Below, in pieces: positions 19,735-29,384 of a stretch of DNA of 53,206 nucleotides; position 1 is the first letter of the stretch, and the number at the start of each line of letters is the position of its first letter. The notes under the pieces are model-generated. The model saw only the letters and a program-made list of their open reading frames with translations. It did not search any database and was not told where the DNA came from. The translations under genes were made by a program, and so were the position numbers. The DNA lies in assembly GCA_937859595.1 (NCBI GenBank), contig CALMAH010000043.1:1-53206 (forward strand), in the 5' to 3' direction. The DNA comes from an uncultured Acidobacteriota bacterium. Lineage in GTDB: Bacteria > Acidobacteriota > Blastocatellia > Pyrinomonadales > Pyrinomonadaceae.

Positions 19735-21762
19735 GTGATATCTACTTCAAAGAATAAACCTCATCTGAAAGTATTCTGGATCTCCTTGCTTGCGGCAGCC
19801 ATGGCTGTGACAGGATGTTCGACAGCAAAAGAAAAAACAGCTCTCGAACGCGTCACCACCACGTTCAATTTTGAAGACAAACTTGCGGAACCATTCGGTA
19901 TCGCTTCTCATGGGGACACCATCTACGTTTCGGACGGCCAGAACGGACAGATCGTCTATTTTGTGAAAGGCGATGCCGAGCTGCGCACCATAACGGGGCT
20001 CGATACGCCTTCGGGTATCGCGGTCGACCCGCACGGGGCCGTTTATGTTGCTGACACTGGCTCGAACACTATAAAGCGGATAGAGCCGACCAAAGCTCCG
20101 GAGCCGGTCGCGGGAAAGGACGGCGAGCGTGGTTTTGCGGACGGCGAAGCGGGAGCGGCATTGTTCAACGGGCCTGTAGGGATCGCCGTTGACGACCAGG
20201 AAAGGATCTTCGTCTCCGACACGTATAACGACCGCATCCGCATCATCGAAAACGGGAATGTTCGGACGCTGGCAGGCGGCGGCAAAGGCTTTGCGGACGG
20301 CATCGGCGGTTCGGCAATGTTCGACACCCCGCTTGGGATCACCATTTGGCACGATGGACGATTGCTGGTCGCGGATTCGGGAAACCGCCGGGTCCGCGTC
20401 GTCGAACCGGACGGGCGAGTTTGGACACTTGCTGGCGACGGCTCCTCCGCCTTGCGAGATGGATCGCCCGGCAATTCGTCGTTTCTGTCGCCAACGGCCG
20501 TCGCGGCAGATGCTGACGGTGCCGTCTATGTAGCGGACGGCAATGCTATTCGAGCGATCGGACGCAGAAGCCTTCCGTTCGTCGAGACCATTTCCGGCGG
20601 AAGGCGCGGATCTCGCAACGGCGTTCCGGCTGCGAGCCGTTTTAACCGCCCGTCGGGGATCGCCGTAGGGCCACGCGGCGAGATCTACGTCGCCGACAGC
20701 GACAACGGACTGGTCCGCGAGATCGGGGGGACAGAAAAAAGCTCGCCGGAAACATTGGCCTTACCCGAAGAGCCGCCGCGGTTTACAGCCGAAGAGTTTC
20801 GAGAGCTTCAGCCCGGACGATGGCCATACGACCCACCCGAACGCACTCGCGAGATCGCAGGAACTCTCGGCGAAATAAGGGGGGAGATCATAAATGACGA
20901 CTCCGAGGCATGGTTTCATAATGGCCTCGACATTCCGGGAGGTTATGGCGAAACCGCCCGTTTTATCCGTAACGAAAAGGTACTCGACCCGGCGGCAGCC
21001 GAGAATTTTGGTACATCACGCGAGTTGATACGGATGCCGACCATCGGTTATGTACATATCCGACTGGGCCGTGATTCAGGAGGGAAGACATTTGGAGATC
21101 CAAGATTTCAATTCTATTTTGAAAACGACAAACCCGCCGGTGTACGAGTCCCTCGCGGAACCAGATTCCTTGCCGGAGAGCCTATCGGCACCCTGAATTC
21201 GATGAACCACGTCCATCTGATCGCCGGGCGGCCCGGTGCTGAAATGAATGCTCTTGACGCGCTTGTACTGCCGGGCGTCTCGGACGGTATCCCTCCCGTC
21301 ATCGAAAATGTAAGGTTCTACGATGAGTCATGGACAGAAATAGAAACTAAAGACGGCACGGGCCGTATCATTTTGAGGGGCAAGACAAGGATCGTGGTTG
21401 CAGCTTATGACCGCAAGGATGGGAATGCTGAACGGCGACGCTTAGCTCCATACAAGATAGGCTATACTCTGTCCCGTACCGGCAATATCCGCGAGGGGCC
21501 CGAGCAATGGAACATCTCGTTTGAAAAGATGCCCCCGCACGACGCGGTGAAATACGTTTATGCCCGCGGAAGCCGTTCGGGTGCGACCGGACCGACGTTG
21601 TTTAACTTCATAGCTACAAATTACGTTGACGGTGAGCGTTTCGGAGAGGGATTCATCGACCCGTCGGCACTCGACGCCGGCGAGCATTTGCTCAGGATCT
21701 TCGTAAAGGATCTTTTTGGCAACGTTTCAACTAAAGACATCGAAATTGAGGTATTCAAATGA
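19735..21762 (+). CDS. NHL-repeat lipoprotein with a C-terminal M23-like domain
   Basis: The 675-residue protein (GTG start) has a lipoprotein signal with lipobox AVTGC at about residue 28. Five or six NHL propeller repeats follow (phrases such as GIAVDPHGAVYVADTGSNTIKRIE, residues ~50-335). The region after ~380 contains HNGLDIPGG and NHVHLIAGRPG, which resemble the HxGxD and HxH metal motifs of M23/LytM peptidases, so a degenerate or active M23-like domain is possible. The last part looks like a beta-sandwich. The gene overlaps the next aminopeptidase gene by 4 bp, suggesting joint work on extracytoplasmic peptides. Confidence 0.78.
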   Translation: MISTSKNKPHLKVFWISLLAAAMAVTGCSTAKEKTALERVTTTFNFEDKLAEPFGIASHGDTIYVSDGQNGQIVYFVKGDAELRTITGLDTPSGIAVDPHGAVYVADTGSNTIKRIEPTKAPEPVAGKDGERGFADGEAGAALFNGPVGIAVDDQERIFVSDTYNDRIRIIENGNVRTLAGGGKGFADGIGGSAMFDTPLGITIWHDGRLLVADSGNRRVRVVEPDGRVWTLAGDGSSALRDGSPGNSSFLSPTAVAADADGAVYVADGNAIRAIGRRSLPFVETISGGRRGSRNGVPAASRFNRPSGIAVGPRGEIYVADSDNGLVREIGGTEKSSPETLALPEEPPRFTAEEFRELQPGRWPYDPPERTREIAGTLGEIRGEIINDDSEAWFHNGLDIPGGYGETARFIRNEKVLDPAAAENFGTSRELIRMPTIGYVHIRLGRDSGGKTFGDPRFQFYFENDKPAGVRVPRGTRFLAGEPIGTLNSMNHVHLIAGRPGAEMNALDALVLPGVSDGIPPVIENVRFYDESWTEIETKDGTGRIILRGKTRIVVAAYDRKDGNAERRRLAPYKIGYTLSRTGNIREGPEQWNISFEKMPPHDAVKYVYARGSRSGATGPTLFNFIATNYVDGERFGEGFIDPSALDAGEHLLRIFVKDLFGNVSTKDIEIEVFK

Positions 21763-23285
21763 AAAAAGTAGTTATTTGGGTGATCATTGTCGCCTTCGTA
21801 CTTTCCGGACTTGCCGCGGCGGTCTTTTCGCAGCCTGCCGCTGAGACATCGGCAAGGGCCATTCGCATCACACCGCCCGCCCCGGTGTTCTCGGATGCCG
21901 AGCGCCAGGCCGAACTCGCTAAACGGCGGGCCGCTGTGGCTGACCGAATGGAAGACAGAAGCATTCTGATACTTTTTTCTGCCGAGCCGAAGATCTATTC
22001 AAACTCGGTGAACTACGTCTATCGTCAGGAAAATAATCTTGTATATCTCACCGGGCTAAAACAGCAAAATGCGACCTTCGTAATGACCAAAAATCAGGGT
22101 GTGGTCGAAGAATATCTGTTCCTGCCGGCCAGAAATCCGGTGTACGAAACCTGGGAGGGGCGAATGTATTCCAACGAAGAGGCATCGACCATCTCGGGCC
22201 TTCGGAACATTATCCCTATTGCGGAAAGAGACGCGTTCATAAAGGCGGTCACGGGAAAGACATCCTTTTCATCAAGCTCCACGAGCGCGTCTATCAACAC
22301 CGAACTTGACCATATCTATCTGTTGGTGCCCGAAGGGCCCGGCGATAGGAATGCGATGCGCGAGTTTCGACAGGAACACGAGTTTCGAAATCTGTTGTCG
22401 GGGCGAAGCGAAAAGAACGCAAGGCCGATCTTCGCAGAGTTGAGGCTCATCAAATCGCCCTACGAGATCAGGTTGATGCAGCATGCCGTAGATATCTCTA
22501 TCGAAGCCCATATGCGGTCGCAGGCAATGGTCCAACGGGCGAAGTGGGAATACGAGGTACAGGCGGAGGTCGAGTACACTTTTCGCCGGCGAAACGCGGA
22601 TTATTGGGGATATCCCTCCATTGTCGGATGCGGGCCAAATGCGACAACTCTTCATTACCAACTTCCTAAGGGGCAGGTTCGTTCAGGCGACCTGCTCTTG
22701 ATGGACGTCGGTGCGGAATATGAGCATTATACTGCCGATATAACCCGCACATTTCCGGTCAACGGAAGATTTTCGAAGGAGCAGGCTGAGATCTACCAGA
22801 TCGTCTATGACGCTCAGGATGCGGTAGCAAAAATGACCAGGCCGGGAGTGCGTTTTGCCGCGCTACAGCTCGAAGCGAACCGCGTCATCGAGGAGGGCCT
22901 CTTCGAACTTGGCCTGATCACCAAAAAAGACGGGCAGCAGTTTCGACGATGGTTCATGCACGGGCTGGGCCATTGGTTAGGGATGAACGTACACGACGTA
23001 GGTGATTACTCGACGCCGCTCGCTCCCGGTATGGTCTTCACAAACGAACCCGGTATTTATCTGCGTCCCGATGCTCTGGAGTGGTTATCAGATACACCGG
23101 AAAATAGGGAGTTCAAGGAAAAGGTCGGCCCGGTCTTCGAAAGATACAAGGGTATCGGTGTAAGGATTGAGGACGTTATGCTGGTGACCCCGAACGGCGT
23201 CGAGTGGATGAATAGGGCCCTTCCCCGGTCGATCGCGGACATTGAGACGTTCATGGCCCGGGCGGCAAGCGAATATCCTTATTGA
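21759..23285 (+). CDS. Exported aminopeptidase P family protein (M24)
   Basis: The 508-residue protein has an N-terminal signal or anchor (about residues 4-24). An aminopeptidase P N-terminal domain follows (ILFSAEPKIYSNSVNYVYRQENNLVYLTGL), then the M24 'pita-bread' catalytic domain. Metal ligands are visible in LLMDVGAEYEHYTADITRTFP (two Asp), HGLGHWLGMNVHD (His), TNEPGIY (Glu) and GVRIEDVMLV (Glu). It would remove N-terminal residues preceding proline. A 4-bp overlap couples it to the NHL lipoprotein gene. Confidence 0.92.
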   Translation: MKKVVIWVIIVAFVLSGLAAAVFSQPAAETSARAIRITPPAPVFSDAERQAELAKRRAAVADRMEDRSILILFSAEPKIYSNSVNYVYRQENNLVYLTGLKQQNATFVMTKNQGVVEEYLFLPARNPVYETWEGRMYSNEEASTISGLRNIIPIAERDAFIKAVTGKTSFSSSSTSASINTELDHIYLLVPEGPGDRNAMREFRQEHEFRNLLSGRSEKNARPIFAELRLIKSPYEIRLMQHAVDISIEAHMRSQAMVQRAKWEYEVQAEVEYTFRRRNADYWGYPSIVGCGPNATTLHYQLPKGQVRSGDLLLMDVGAEYEHYTADITRTFPVNGRFSKEQAEIYQIVYDAQDAVAKMTRPGVRFAALQLEANRVIEEGLFELGLITKKDGQQFRRWFMHGLGHWLGMNVHDVGDYSTPLAPGMVFTNEPGIYLRPDALEWLSDTPENREFKEKVGPVFERYKGIGVRIEDVMLVTPNGVEWMNRALPRSIADIETFMARAASEYPY

Positions 23286-23370
23286 CTCGGAGGAACGTTG
23301 GTGGGACGAAGTTGTTCCCTGCCAAGGGCGCGTCGTGATCTTCACATTCGTCACTTGGCGCTCCGGGACT

Positions 23371-24132
23371 TCAGTATGCCAATTTGATGGAGTTCATGTA
23401 CTTAAGAAGGACACGTTGTCGGCGGACCACCCGTTTGCGGTTCTTCTGAGGGTTGAACACGTTAAGTGGGCTCGGAACCATTGCGGCAAGAAATGCAGCC
23501 TCTTCCCGTGTCAGGTTTGAAGCCGATTTCCTGAAATAATGTCTCGATGCGGCCTCGGCCCCGTAGATCCCGTCTCCCCATTCGATAACGTTGAGGTAAA
23601 GTTCAAGAATTCGTTTCTTTGAGAGTTCCCGTTCGAGGAAATAAGTATAGACGGCCTCCCTTCCTTTTCGAAGAAAGTTTCGGTCCTCGGAAAGGTAAAG
23701 GTTCTTTCCAAGCTGTTGTGTTACCGTCGAAGCGCCTCGCTTAAAGCTCGGCATTGTCGGGATCCAACTGTTCGGGTCAAAGTCGCCTGATTCTTTCGCT
23801 TCTTTCTCGCCTTCGCGGACGGCCTCGTCCCAGGCCTTTTGGATCGCCTCCCAGTCAAATCCATTATGCTCGAAAAACCGCGCGTCCTCGCCTGCCAACA
23901 CCGCACGTTGAAGATGTGGCGAGATCTGGCCTATGGGCATCCAGATCATGTACTTTTTGCCCTCTTTACCTTCGGCCCTCGCCTCGGAAAGGCGATGTTC
24001 GATCATCGATGTGGTAACAGGATTCTCCGTCCTTAACGCAGAAATGCTCGGAAACGTAAGAAGTTCATAGGCGAGCCACACGCCGATGGCGCCCATAAAG
24101 ATCAGAAAAAGTACTTTTGTCCAATACCACAT
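23371..24132 (-). CDS. mtgA: Monofunctional peptidoglycan transglycosylase
   Basis: The 253-residue protein has one N-terminal membrane helix (about 5-25) and a GT51 domain. Catalytic Glu82 lies in AVLAGEDARFFEHNGFDW. RGASTVTQQLGKNLYLSEDRN, RKGREAVYTYFLERELSKKRILELYLNVIEWG and AASRHYFRKSASNLTREEAAFLAAMVPSP follow in order. No transpeptidase domain follows, which distinguishes it from class A PBPs. It polymerises lipid II glycan strands at the periplasmic face. It is convergent with the aminopeptidase gene. Confidence 0.95.
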   Translation of the reverse strand: MWYWTKVLFLIFMGAIGVWLAYELLTFPSISALRTENPVTTSMIEHRLSEARAEGKEGKKYMIWMPIGQISPHLQRAVLAGEDARFFEHNGFDWEAIQKAWDEAVREGEKEAKESGDFDPNSWIPTMPSFKRGASTVTQQLGKNLYLSEDRNFLRKGREAVYTYFLERELSKKRILELYLNVIEWGDGIYGAEAASRHYFRKSASNLTREEAAFLAAMVPSPLNVFNPQKNRKRVVRRQRVLLKYMNSIKLAY

Positions 24133-24244
24133 AGATCAACAGATAAGGCCGATATCAAGCTCTGATGAAAAACCCTGCCGATAAGTTTATATTTTACATT
24201 ACTTTCCGTTTTGCTTTCTAGGAATTGTAATTACAATATGCAAT

Positions 24245-25540
24245 ATGGCCCAGAACGATAACGTCGTAGCTGTGATCTTGGGCGGGGGGGCCGGAAGCCG
24301 TCTCTTTCCGCTCACCCGCGAACGCTCGAAGCCTGCCGTCCCGCTCGGCGGCAAATATCGCCTGATCGATGTGCCCGTATCGAACTGCATCAACTCCGGG
24401 ATCACCCAGATCTTTGTCCTGACGCAGTACAATTCGGCCTCGCTCAATCGGCATATCTCACAAACCTACCGCTTCTCGAATTTTTCAACGGGCTTTGTGG
24501 AGATACTCGCGGCGGAGCAGCGTAGGGACAGCCCGGGATGGTTTCAGGGGACAGCGGACGCCGTTCGGCAGATCCTGCCGCATCTGAGGGATTGGCGCGT
24601 GCGGTCACTTTTAATATTGTCCGGCGACCATCTTTACCGGATGGATTATCGCCGGTTTCTGGCTCGTCATTTCGAAACGAACGCAGACGTTACTATCTCT
24701 GTGATACCAGCAAAACCAGACGATGCCGAGGGTTTCGGATTGCTCAAGACCGACGAGAACGGACGGATAATTCAGTTCCGCGAGAAACCAAAGGGTGAAG
24801 CCCTCGCCGAAATGAGGGTTGATACCATGCAATTCTCGCTATCCGCCGAGGAAGCTCAAAAAAGGCCGTTCCTTGCGTCGATGGGTATCTACGTATTCGA
24901 TTATGAGAAACTCATCGAGCTGCTGAAAAAGCACGGATCTGCAATGGACTTCGGCGGCGAGATAATCCCCGCGGCCATCGACGATTGCAATGTCCAGGCC
25001 CATTTGTTCAACGATTACTGGGAAGACATCGGAACGATACGGGCCTTTTATGAGGCAAATCTCGATCTTGCGTCGCCGCTGCCCAAATTCAACTTCTTCA
25101 ATACCGATGCGCCGATCTATACGCGAAGCCGGTATCTGCCGCCGTCAAAGATTCATGATTGCGACGTGGACAATTCGATGGTCAGCGAAGGTTGTATCCT
25201 CAACGGTATCCGGGCAGTTAATTCGATAATCGGCCTCCGCAGCCGCATCGACAAGGGCGCAGTGATCGAGAATTCGATAATAATGGGTTCAGATCTTTAC
25301 GAATCTATTGAGGAGATCCGCGAAAATGTGGAGCGATCGACCCCACATGTCGGGATCGGGAAGAACACGCACATTCGAAAGGCAATAATCGACAAGAATG
25401 TCCGGATAGGGAACGATGTGCGGCTATTGAACGAGAGCGGGGCAGAAAACCATGACGCACCTGACGGTTCTTACTTCATTCGCGAGGGAATAATAATCGT
25501 CCCCAAAAACTCCGTAATTGCAGACGGCACGATCGTTTAG
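24245..25540 (+). CDS. glgC: Glucose-1-phosphate adenylyltransferase
   Basis: The 431-residue protein has the nucleotidyl-transferase signature [80 protein letters not shown] and a C-terminal left-handed beta-helix ([18 protein letters not shown]) follow. It makes ADP-glucose for glycogen synthesis. The N-terminal activator-binding region is shorter than in enteric GlgC and resembles plant/cyanobacterial forms. It stands alone; no glgA or glgB is in the window. Confidence 0.95.
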   Translation: MAQNDNVVAVILGGGAGSRLFPLTRERSKPAVPLGGKYRLIDVPVSNCINSGITQIFVLTQYNSASLNRHISQTYRFSNFSTGFVEILAAEQRRDSPGWFQGTADAVRQILPHLRDWRVRSLLILSGDHLYRMDYRRFLARHFETNADVTISVIPAKPDDAEGFGLLKTDENGRIIQFREKPKGEALAEMRVDTMQFSLSAEEAQKRPFLASMGIYVFDYEKLIELLKKHGSAMDFGGEIIPAAIDDCNVQAHLFNDYWEDIGTIRAFYEANLDLASPLPKFNFFNTDAPIYTRSRYLPPSKIHDCDVDNSMVSEGCILNGIRAVNSIIGLRSRIDKGAVIENSIIMGSDLYESIEEIRENVERSTPHVGIGKNTHIRKAIIDKNVRIGNDVRLLNESGAENHDAPDGSYFIREGIIIVPKNSVIADGTIV

Positions 25541-25552
25541 CCGCGCCACCTG

Positions 25553-26704
25553 TCACTCTCTCTCCTTGGCATCCGCTACGGTATAGCTTGCGCGTGCCCG
25601 AACTGCCACGTTAGGACGGTCAACCCTTACCCTGATCCGTCGAGGTTTTCCGGCGGTCGCCTCCTCTGAGGGATAATAGGCAAGGCTGTAATATTCTCGG
25701 AGCTCGCTAGCGATGCGGCTAAAGGCCCGGTCGAGGTTGCCCAGCGTGTCCGCGCGGAAAAGGGTTCCGCCCGTTCTCGCAGCCAGGTCATACAGATAAC
25801 GCTCTCCATGGTCGTATTCTTCGCGAGTGGTGCCGCGGTCGCTCGGTGTTCCGACAACGGGGATCGGTATCGGGAACGGGATCGTACCGGACGGAGCGAT
25901 CGGTGGCGTTCGTGGACGTCCCTGTTCCGTACTTATCGTTGCCGAACTATTTTTCATCGCCTGAACTTCCGCGAACGTATCGTAATGAATGGGATAGATC
26001 AGCGCATCGAGTTCGAGTGCGTCGCGCAGATTGGCGAAGTCATTTGAAACGCGGCTGGACGTATCGACACCGTCGGTGAAAAGCACGATCGCTTTTCTGC
26101 CTTCGATCCCCCGCAGCAGCGAATTCATGGTCGAATCGACTGCGTCGTAAAGACTTGTCCCCGTTTCTATACGGGTCGCACGGATAGCCCGATAGATCTC
26201 CTTCCGGTCGTTCGTCGGCGGACAGTGGATATGCACATCCTCTGCAAAGGAAACCACCAGGACACGGTCTTCCGGTCTCAACTGGTTGATAAAGGAGATC
26301 GCCGCTGCCTGTATTTGCTCGGCCTTGAACTTGGCCGAAAAGCTCATGTCCAATACGAGGGCGACGGTAAATGGCTGTGCCGCCGTAGAGAAATGTTCTA
26401 TTCTCTGCTCGACATTTTCCTCGAACACCTTGAAACTTTCGGGCTTGATCCCGGCTACGAAGCGTCCGTTCCGATCCAACACCCGAACCGGGATGGTAAC
26501 GAGCCGTGTGCTGACCGCAATTACCTCGCTTTCCTCAGTTTCAGGCGGAGTGTTTTGGGGGGCGGGAGCCGGCTGCGAGATCGGGTTATCGTTTTGCCGG
26601 GTCGGTAAAGGAGCTCGGCGCGACTGGGAAAACATCGACGAGGCCCCGAAAACTGATAACATCAGGGCCATCACCGCAAACAAATGAGCACTTCGGAGAC
26701 GCAT
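25553..26704 (-). CDS. Exported VWA-domain protein, acidobacterial type (upstream paralogue follows)
   Basis: The product (383 residues from ATG 26704) has a signal peptide and a Pro-rich linker. A strand-rich segment VSTRLVTIPVRVLDRNGRFVAGIKPESFKVFEENVEQRIEHF comes next, then a VWA domain with MIDAS motif DMSFS and TDGVD. The C-terminus has REYYSLAYYPSEEATAGKPRRIRVRVDRPNVAVRARASY. This is the layout of the VWFA-related family common in Acidobacteria (TIGR03436). Longer frames upstream lack support. It is one of two adjacent paralogues. Confidence 0.88.
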   Translation of the reverse strand: MRLRSAHLFAVMALMLSVFGASSMFSQSRRAPLPTRQNDNPISQPAPAPQNTPPETEESEVIAVSTRLVTIPVRVLDRNGRFVAGIKPESFKVFEENVEQRIEHFSTAAQPFTVALVLDMSFSAKFKAEQIQAAAISFINQLRPEDRVLVVSFAEDVHIHCPPTNDRKEIYRAIRATRIETGTSLYDAVDSTMNSLLRGIEGRKAIVLFTDGVDTSSRVSNDFANLRDALELDALIYPIHYDTFAEVQAMKNSSATISTEQGRPRTPPIAPSGTIPFPIPIPVVGTPSDRGTTREEYDHGERYLYDLAARTGGTLFRADTLGNLDRAFSRIASELREYYSLAYYPSEEATAGKPRRIRVRVDRPNVAVRARASYTVADAKERE

Positions 26705-26777
26705 CTTTTCCGATATTTTCCCCTTTGATGCTACCACATGCCGAAACCGATGCACTCCCGACTAATGATCAAACGTC

Positions 26778-28007
26778 TTAATTGCCTGCAAGCTGCGAGT
26801 TCCGTGCTCCGACCACATAGCTGTTCCGTGCTCTGACAACTACATTAGGACGATTGACCCTTATGGTTATTTGCTTTCGATCACCGGGTTGGCCGACCTC
26901 TTCTGGGTAATAGCCGATAGAATACTGCTGCCGCAGCTCCTCTGCGATACCCGAGAATGAAGCTTCCAAATTGTAAAGTGAGTCTGCCTCGAACGAACGG
27001 CCCCCGCTGTTTCGCGCAAGAGATTCCAAATACTGCCTTCCGCGGGCATACTCGGCGGGACTGGTTCCGGCCGCACCGCCGCCGCCTCTGCCTATCTGCA
27101 CATTGCCGCCGCCCAAGATAACTCCCAATATGCCGCCGATAGTTGTCTGCCGGGTTCCAGGCCCTCGATAAACACCGCCGCTGCGCGCTCCGTAATCTCT
27201 AAGTGTGTCGTAGCGTATCGGATAGACCATAACATCCGTTTCCTCAGCGTTCCGCAGTGAAGATTCGAAGGTGGCCCTGCGCGACGTTGTGTCAACCCCG
27301 TCCGTGAATAGTACGACGGCCTTTCGGCCCTGGAACTGTGCCAGTTCTCGCAAGATCACTTGATCCATCGCGGCGTAAAGACTCGTGCCGTTGCCCTCGC
27401 GAGTTCTCCTGATCGCCTCACGAAGGAGGTTCCTGTCGTTAGTGGGCCGGGCCAGTACCTGCACTCTCTGGTCAAATGCGATCACCATCACGCGGTCCTC
27501 CGGGCGAAGTTGTTCGACAAATGCAATGGCCGCATTTTGAATGTCTACCATTTGGAATGCAGTGGAGGGGCTAACGTCGATCATTAGCGCCACCGTGAAA
27601 GGTTGCTCAACGGACTGGAAGTATCCTAACTGCTGTTCGACCCCATTCTCAAACACCCTGAAATCCCTTTGCGAAAGCCCCGAAATGAACCTGCCGTTCC
27701 TGTCCAGCACAGTCACTGGCAGAGTTACTAGATTTGTCTCCACACGGATAACATCATTGTCGTCATCACTTGGCGGGGTTGGCGAAGGTACGGCTCGGGA
27801 GGTTGAACGCGGGTCGCCCTGCAATACGGGCGGCCTTTGTGCCCGTTGGGAGGCCTCCACAACCTCATCGTTGTCATAAATTATCGTCGGGGCGGGTGTC
27901 GGCGTGGGTACCACTCGGGGGCGGGAGGCCCGGTTAGATTGCCCCAAAACTGTAACCCCAACCATGGCGATCGCGGCAAACGCCAAAGCGAACTTTTTCA
28001 TTATCAT
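26778..28007 (-). CDS. Exported VWA-domain protein, acidobacterial type
   Basis: The 409-residue paralogue of the following gene has a signal peptide (KKFALAFAAIAMVGVTVLG) and the conserved block ETNLVTLPVTVLDRNGRFISGLSQRDFRVFENGVEQQLGYF. The MIDAS is DVSPS with TDGVD, and the C-terminus QQYSIGYYPEE ... ITIRVNRPNVVVRARNSYV. A Gly/Arg-rich insertion (about 275-310) is unique to this copy. A GGAGAG site precedes the ATG. The family is exported and metal-dependent for ligand binding; its ligand is unknown. Confidence 0.88.
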   Translation of the reverse strand: MIMKKFALAFAAIAMVGVTVLGQSNRASRPRVVPTPTPAPTIIYDNDEVVEASQRAQRPPVLQGDPRSTSRAVPSPTPPSDDDNDVIRVETNLVTLPVTVLDRNGRFISGLSQRDFRVFENGVEQQLGYFQSVEQPFTVALMIDVSPSTAFQMVDIQNAAIAFVEQLRPEDRVMVIAFDQRVQVLARPTNDRNLLREAIRRTREGNGTSLYAAMDQVILRELAQFQGRKAVVLFTDGVDTTSRRATFESSLRNAEETDVMVYPIRYDTLRDYGARSGGVYRGPGTRQTTIGGILGVILGGGNVQIGRGGGGAAGTSPAEYARGRQYLESLARNSGGRSFEADSLYNLEASFSGIAEELRQQYSIGYYPEEVGQPGDRKQITIRVNRPNVVVRARNSYVVGARNSQLAGN

Positions 28008-28085
28008 CTCTCCTGGCCAAAGAGTTCGAATTGGGGAAAGTATGCGCGTTTGATTATAAAGGGGCTCGGCGGGATGCCAGAAAAA

Positions 28086-29363
28086 TCAGCCTAAGAGAAG
28101 AAAGCGTGCTAACCCTATAAAGCCGCCTGCCGCAACAACAGGCAAAACATTGAGCTTCAGAAAGGAAAGTGCAGCAAATGCCGCAGCAGCAACTATGAGT
28201 GTCAGCCAATCAATTCCGGCTTCTGAAAACATCACCGCGGAACCGAACACTATTGCCAGATTGAGAATTACGCCAACTACCGCGGCAGTGACAAAACTCA
28301 AGGCTCCAGTGAGCTTTTTATTCGAATGAAGATTTTCAACATATGGAGCGAGGGCGAAAATGAACAAAAAAGAAGGTAAAAACGTGGCAAACGTTGTAAG
28401 AAACGCGCATACGACTGCGAAGAACGATTGGTCGAATGTACCGTAATTCTGCCATCCGGTCATAAAACCGATGAATTGCAACACCATTATCAGCGGGCCC
28501 GGCGTTGTTTCGGCAAGAGCCAGCCCGTCAACGGCTTGTTCGGCCGTTATCCACCCGCTGCCAACCGCTGCTTGATTTACATAGGCAAGAACCGCATAGG
28601 CTCCGCCGAATGTCACAAAAGCCGCTTGTGTAAAAAATAAATAAAGCTTTACGGCGATGCTTTCGCGCCCGAAAACCGCGATGGCCGATAGAAAAGGCGC
28701 AAGCCAGATCCCCGCAAACACCGCTAGCATCTTCAAAGGCCGCGACCAATGAACGCCGTTTGTCTGCTCTACCACGGCAGATGACGAAGAATGCCGGCTC
28801 CATGCGAATCCGAAGATGGCCGCTCCGAGCACTATCAAAGGAAACGGAACATTCAAAAAATGAAGCAGAAAAAACGCAGCAACCGCCGTGATGATATGGG
28901 TTTTCGACCTTAAAGAACGACGCCCGATCTTCACAATTGCCTCGACAACTATCGCAACAACGACCGGTTTAAACCCATTCAGAACCGCCGCCACCGGGCC
29001 AACGTTTCCGTATTTTGCATAAATAAATGAAAGCGCAAGAAGGAAAAAGATCGAAGGCAAAACAAACAGTGCCCCCGCCGCAATGCCGCCCTTTATGCCG
29101 TGAAGCCGCCAGCCGTTATAGGCCGCAAGCTGCTGCGCTTCGGGTCCGGGCAGCAGCATGCAGAAATTCAAGGCGTGCAGAAACTTTTCTTCGCCGATCC
29201 ATTGCCTGCGATCGACAAGCTCGCGGTGCATTATCGCGATCTGCCCGGCGGGGCCGCCGAACGAGATAAAACCCAGCTTTAGCCAAAACTTAAAGGCCTC
29301 TCCAAATGAAGGCTTTACCAATTCAGCAGTCACCGACCCATTTTTGGAGTTCGGCGTTTCCAT
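28086..29363 (-). CDS. chrA: Chromate transporter family (ChrA)
   Basis: The 425-residue protein has the two-domain CHR layout. The N-terminal signature is [55 protein letters not shown], and the second half repeats [20 protein letters not shown] and [18 protein letters not shown]. About ten to twelve membrane helices are visible. Members export chromate, but many annotated members have not been tested. It follows a serine hydrolase and the VWA genes on the same strand, with no evident functional link. Confidence 0.92.
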   Translation of the reverse strand: METPNSKNGSVTAELVKPSFGEAFKFWLKLGFISFGGPAGQIAIMHRELVDRRQWIGEEKFLHALNFCMLLPGPEAQQLAAYNGWRLHGIKGGIAAGALFVLPSIFFLLALSFIYAKYGNVGPVAAVLNGFKPVVVAIVVEAIVKIGRRSLRSKTHIITAVAAFFLLHFLNVPFPLIVLGAAIFGFAWSRHSSSSAVVEQTNGVHWSRPLKMLAVFAGIWLAPFLSAIAVFGRESIAVKLYLFFTQAAFVTFGGAYAVLAYVNQAAVGSGWITAEQAVDGLALAETTPGPLIMVLQFIGFMTGWQNYGTFDQSFFAVVCAFLTTFATFLPSFLFIFALAPYVENLHSNKKLTGALSFVTAAVVGVILNLAIVFGSAVMFSEAGIDWLTLIVAAAAFAALSFLKLNVLPVVAAGGFIGLARFLLLG

Positions 29364-29384
29364 CGTGTTCGCAACATATTAGCA

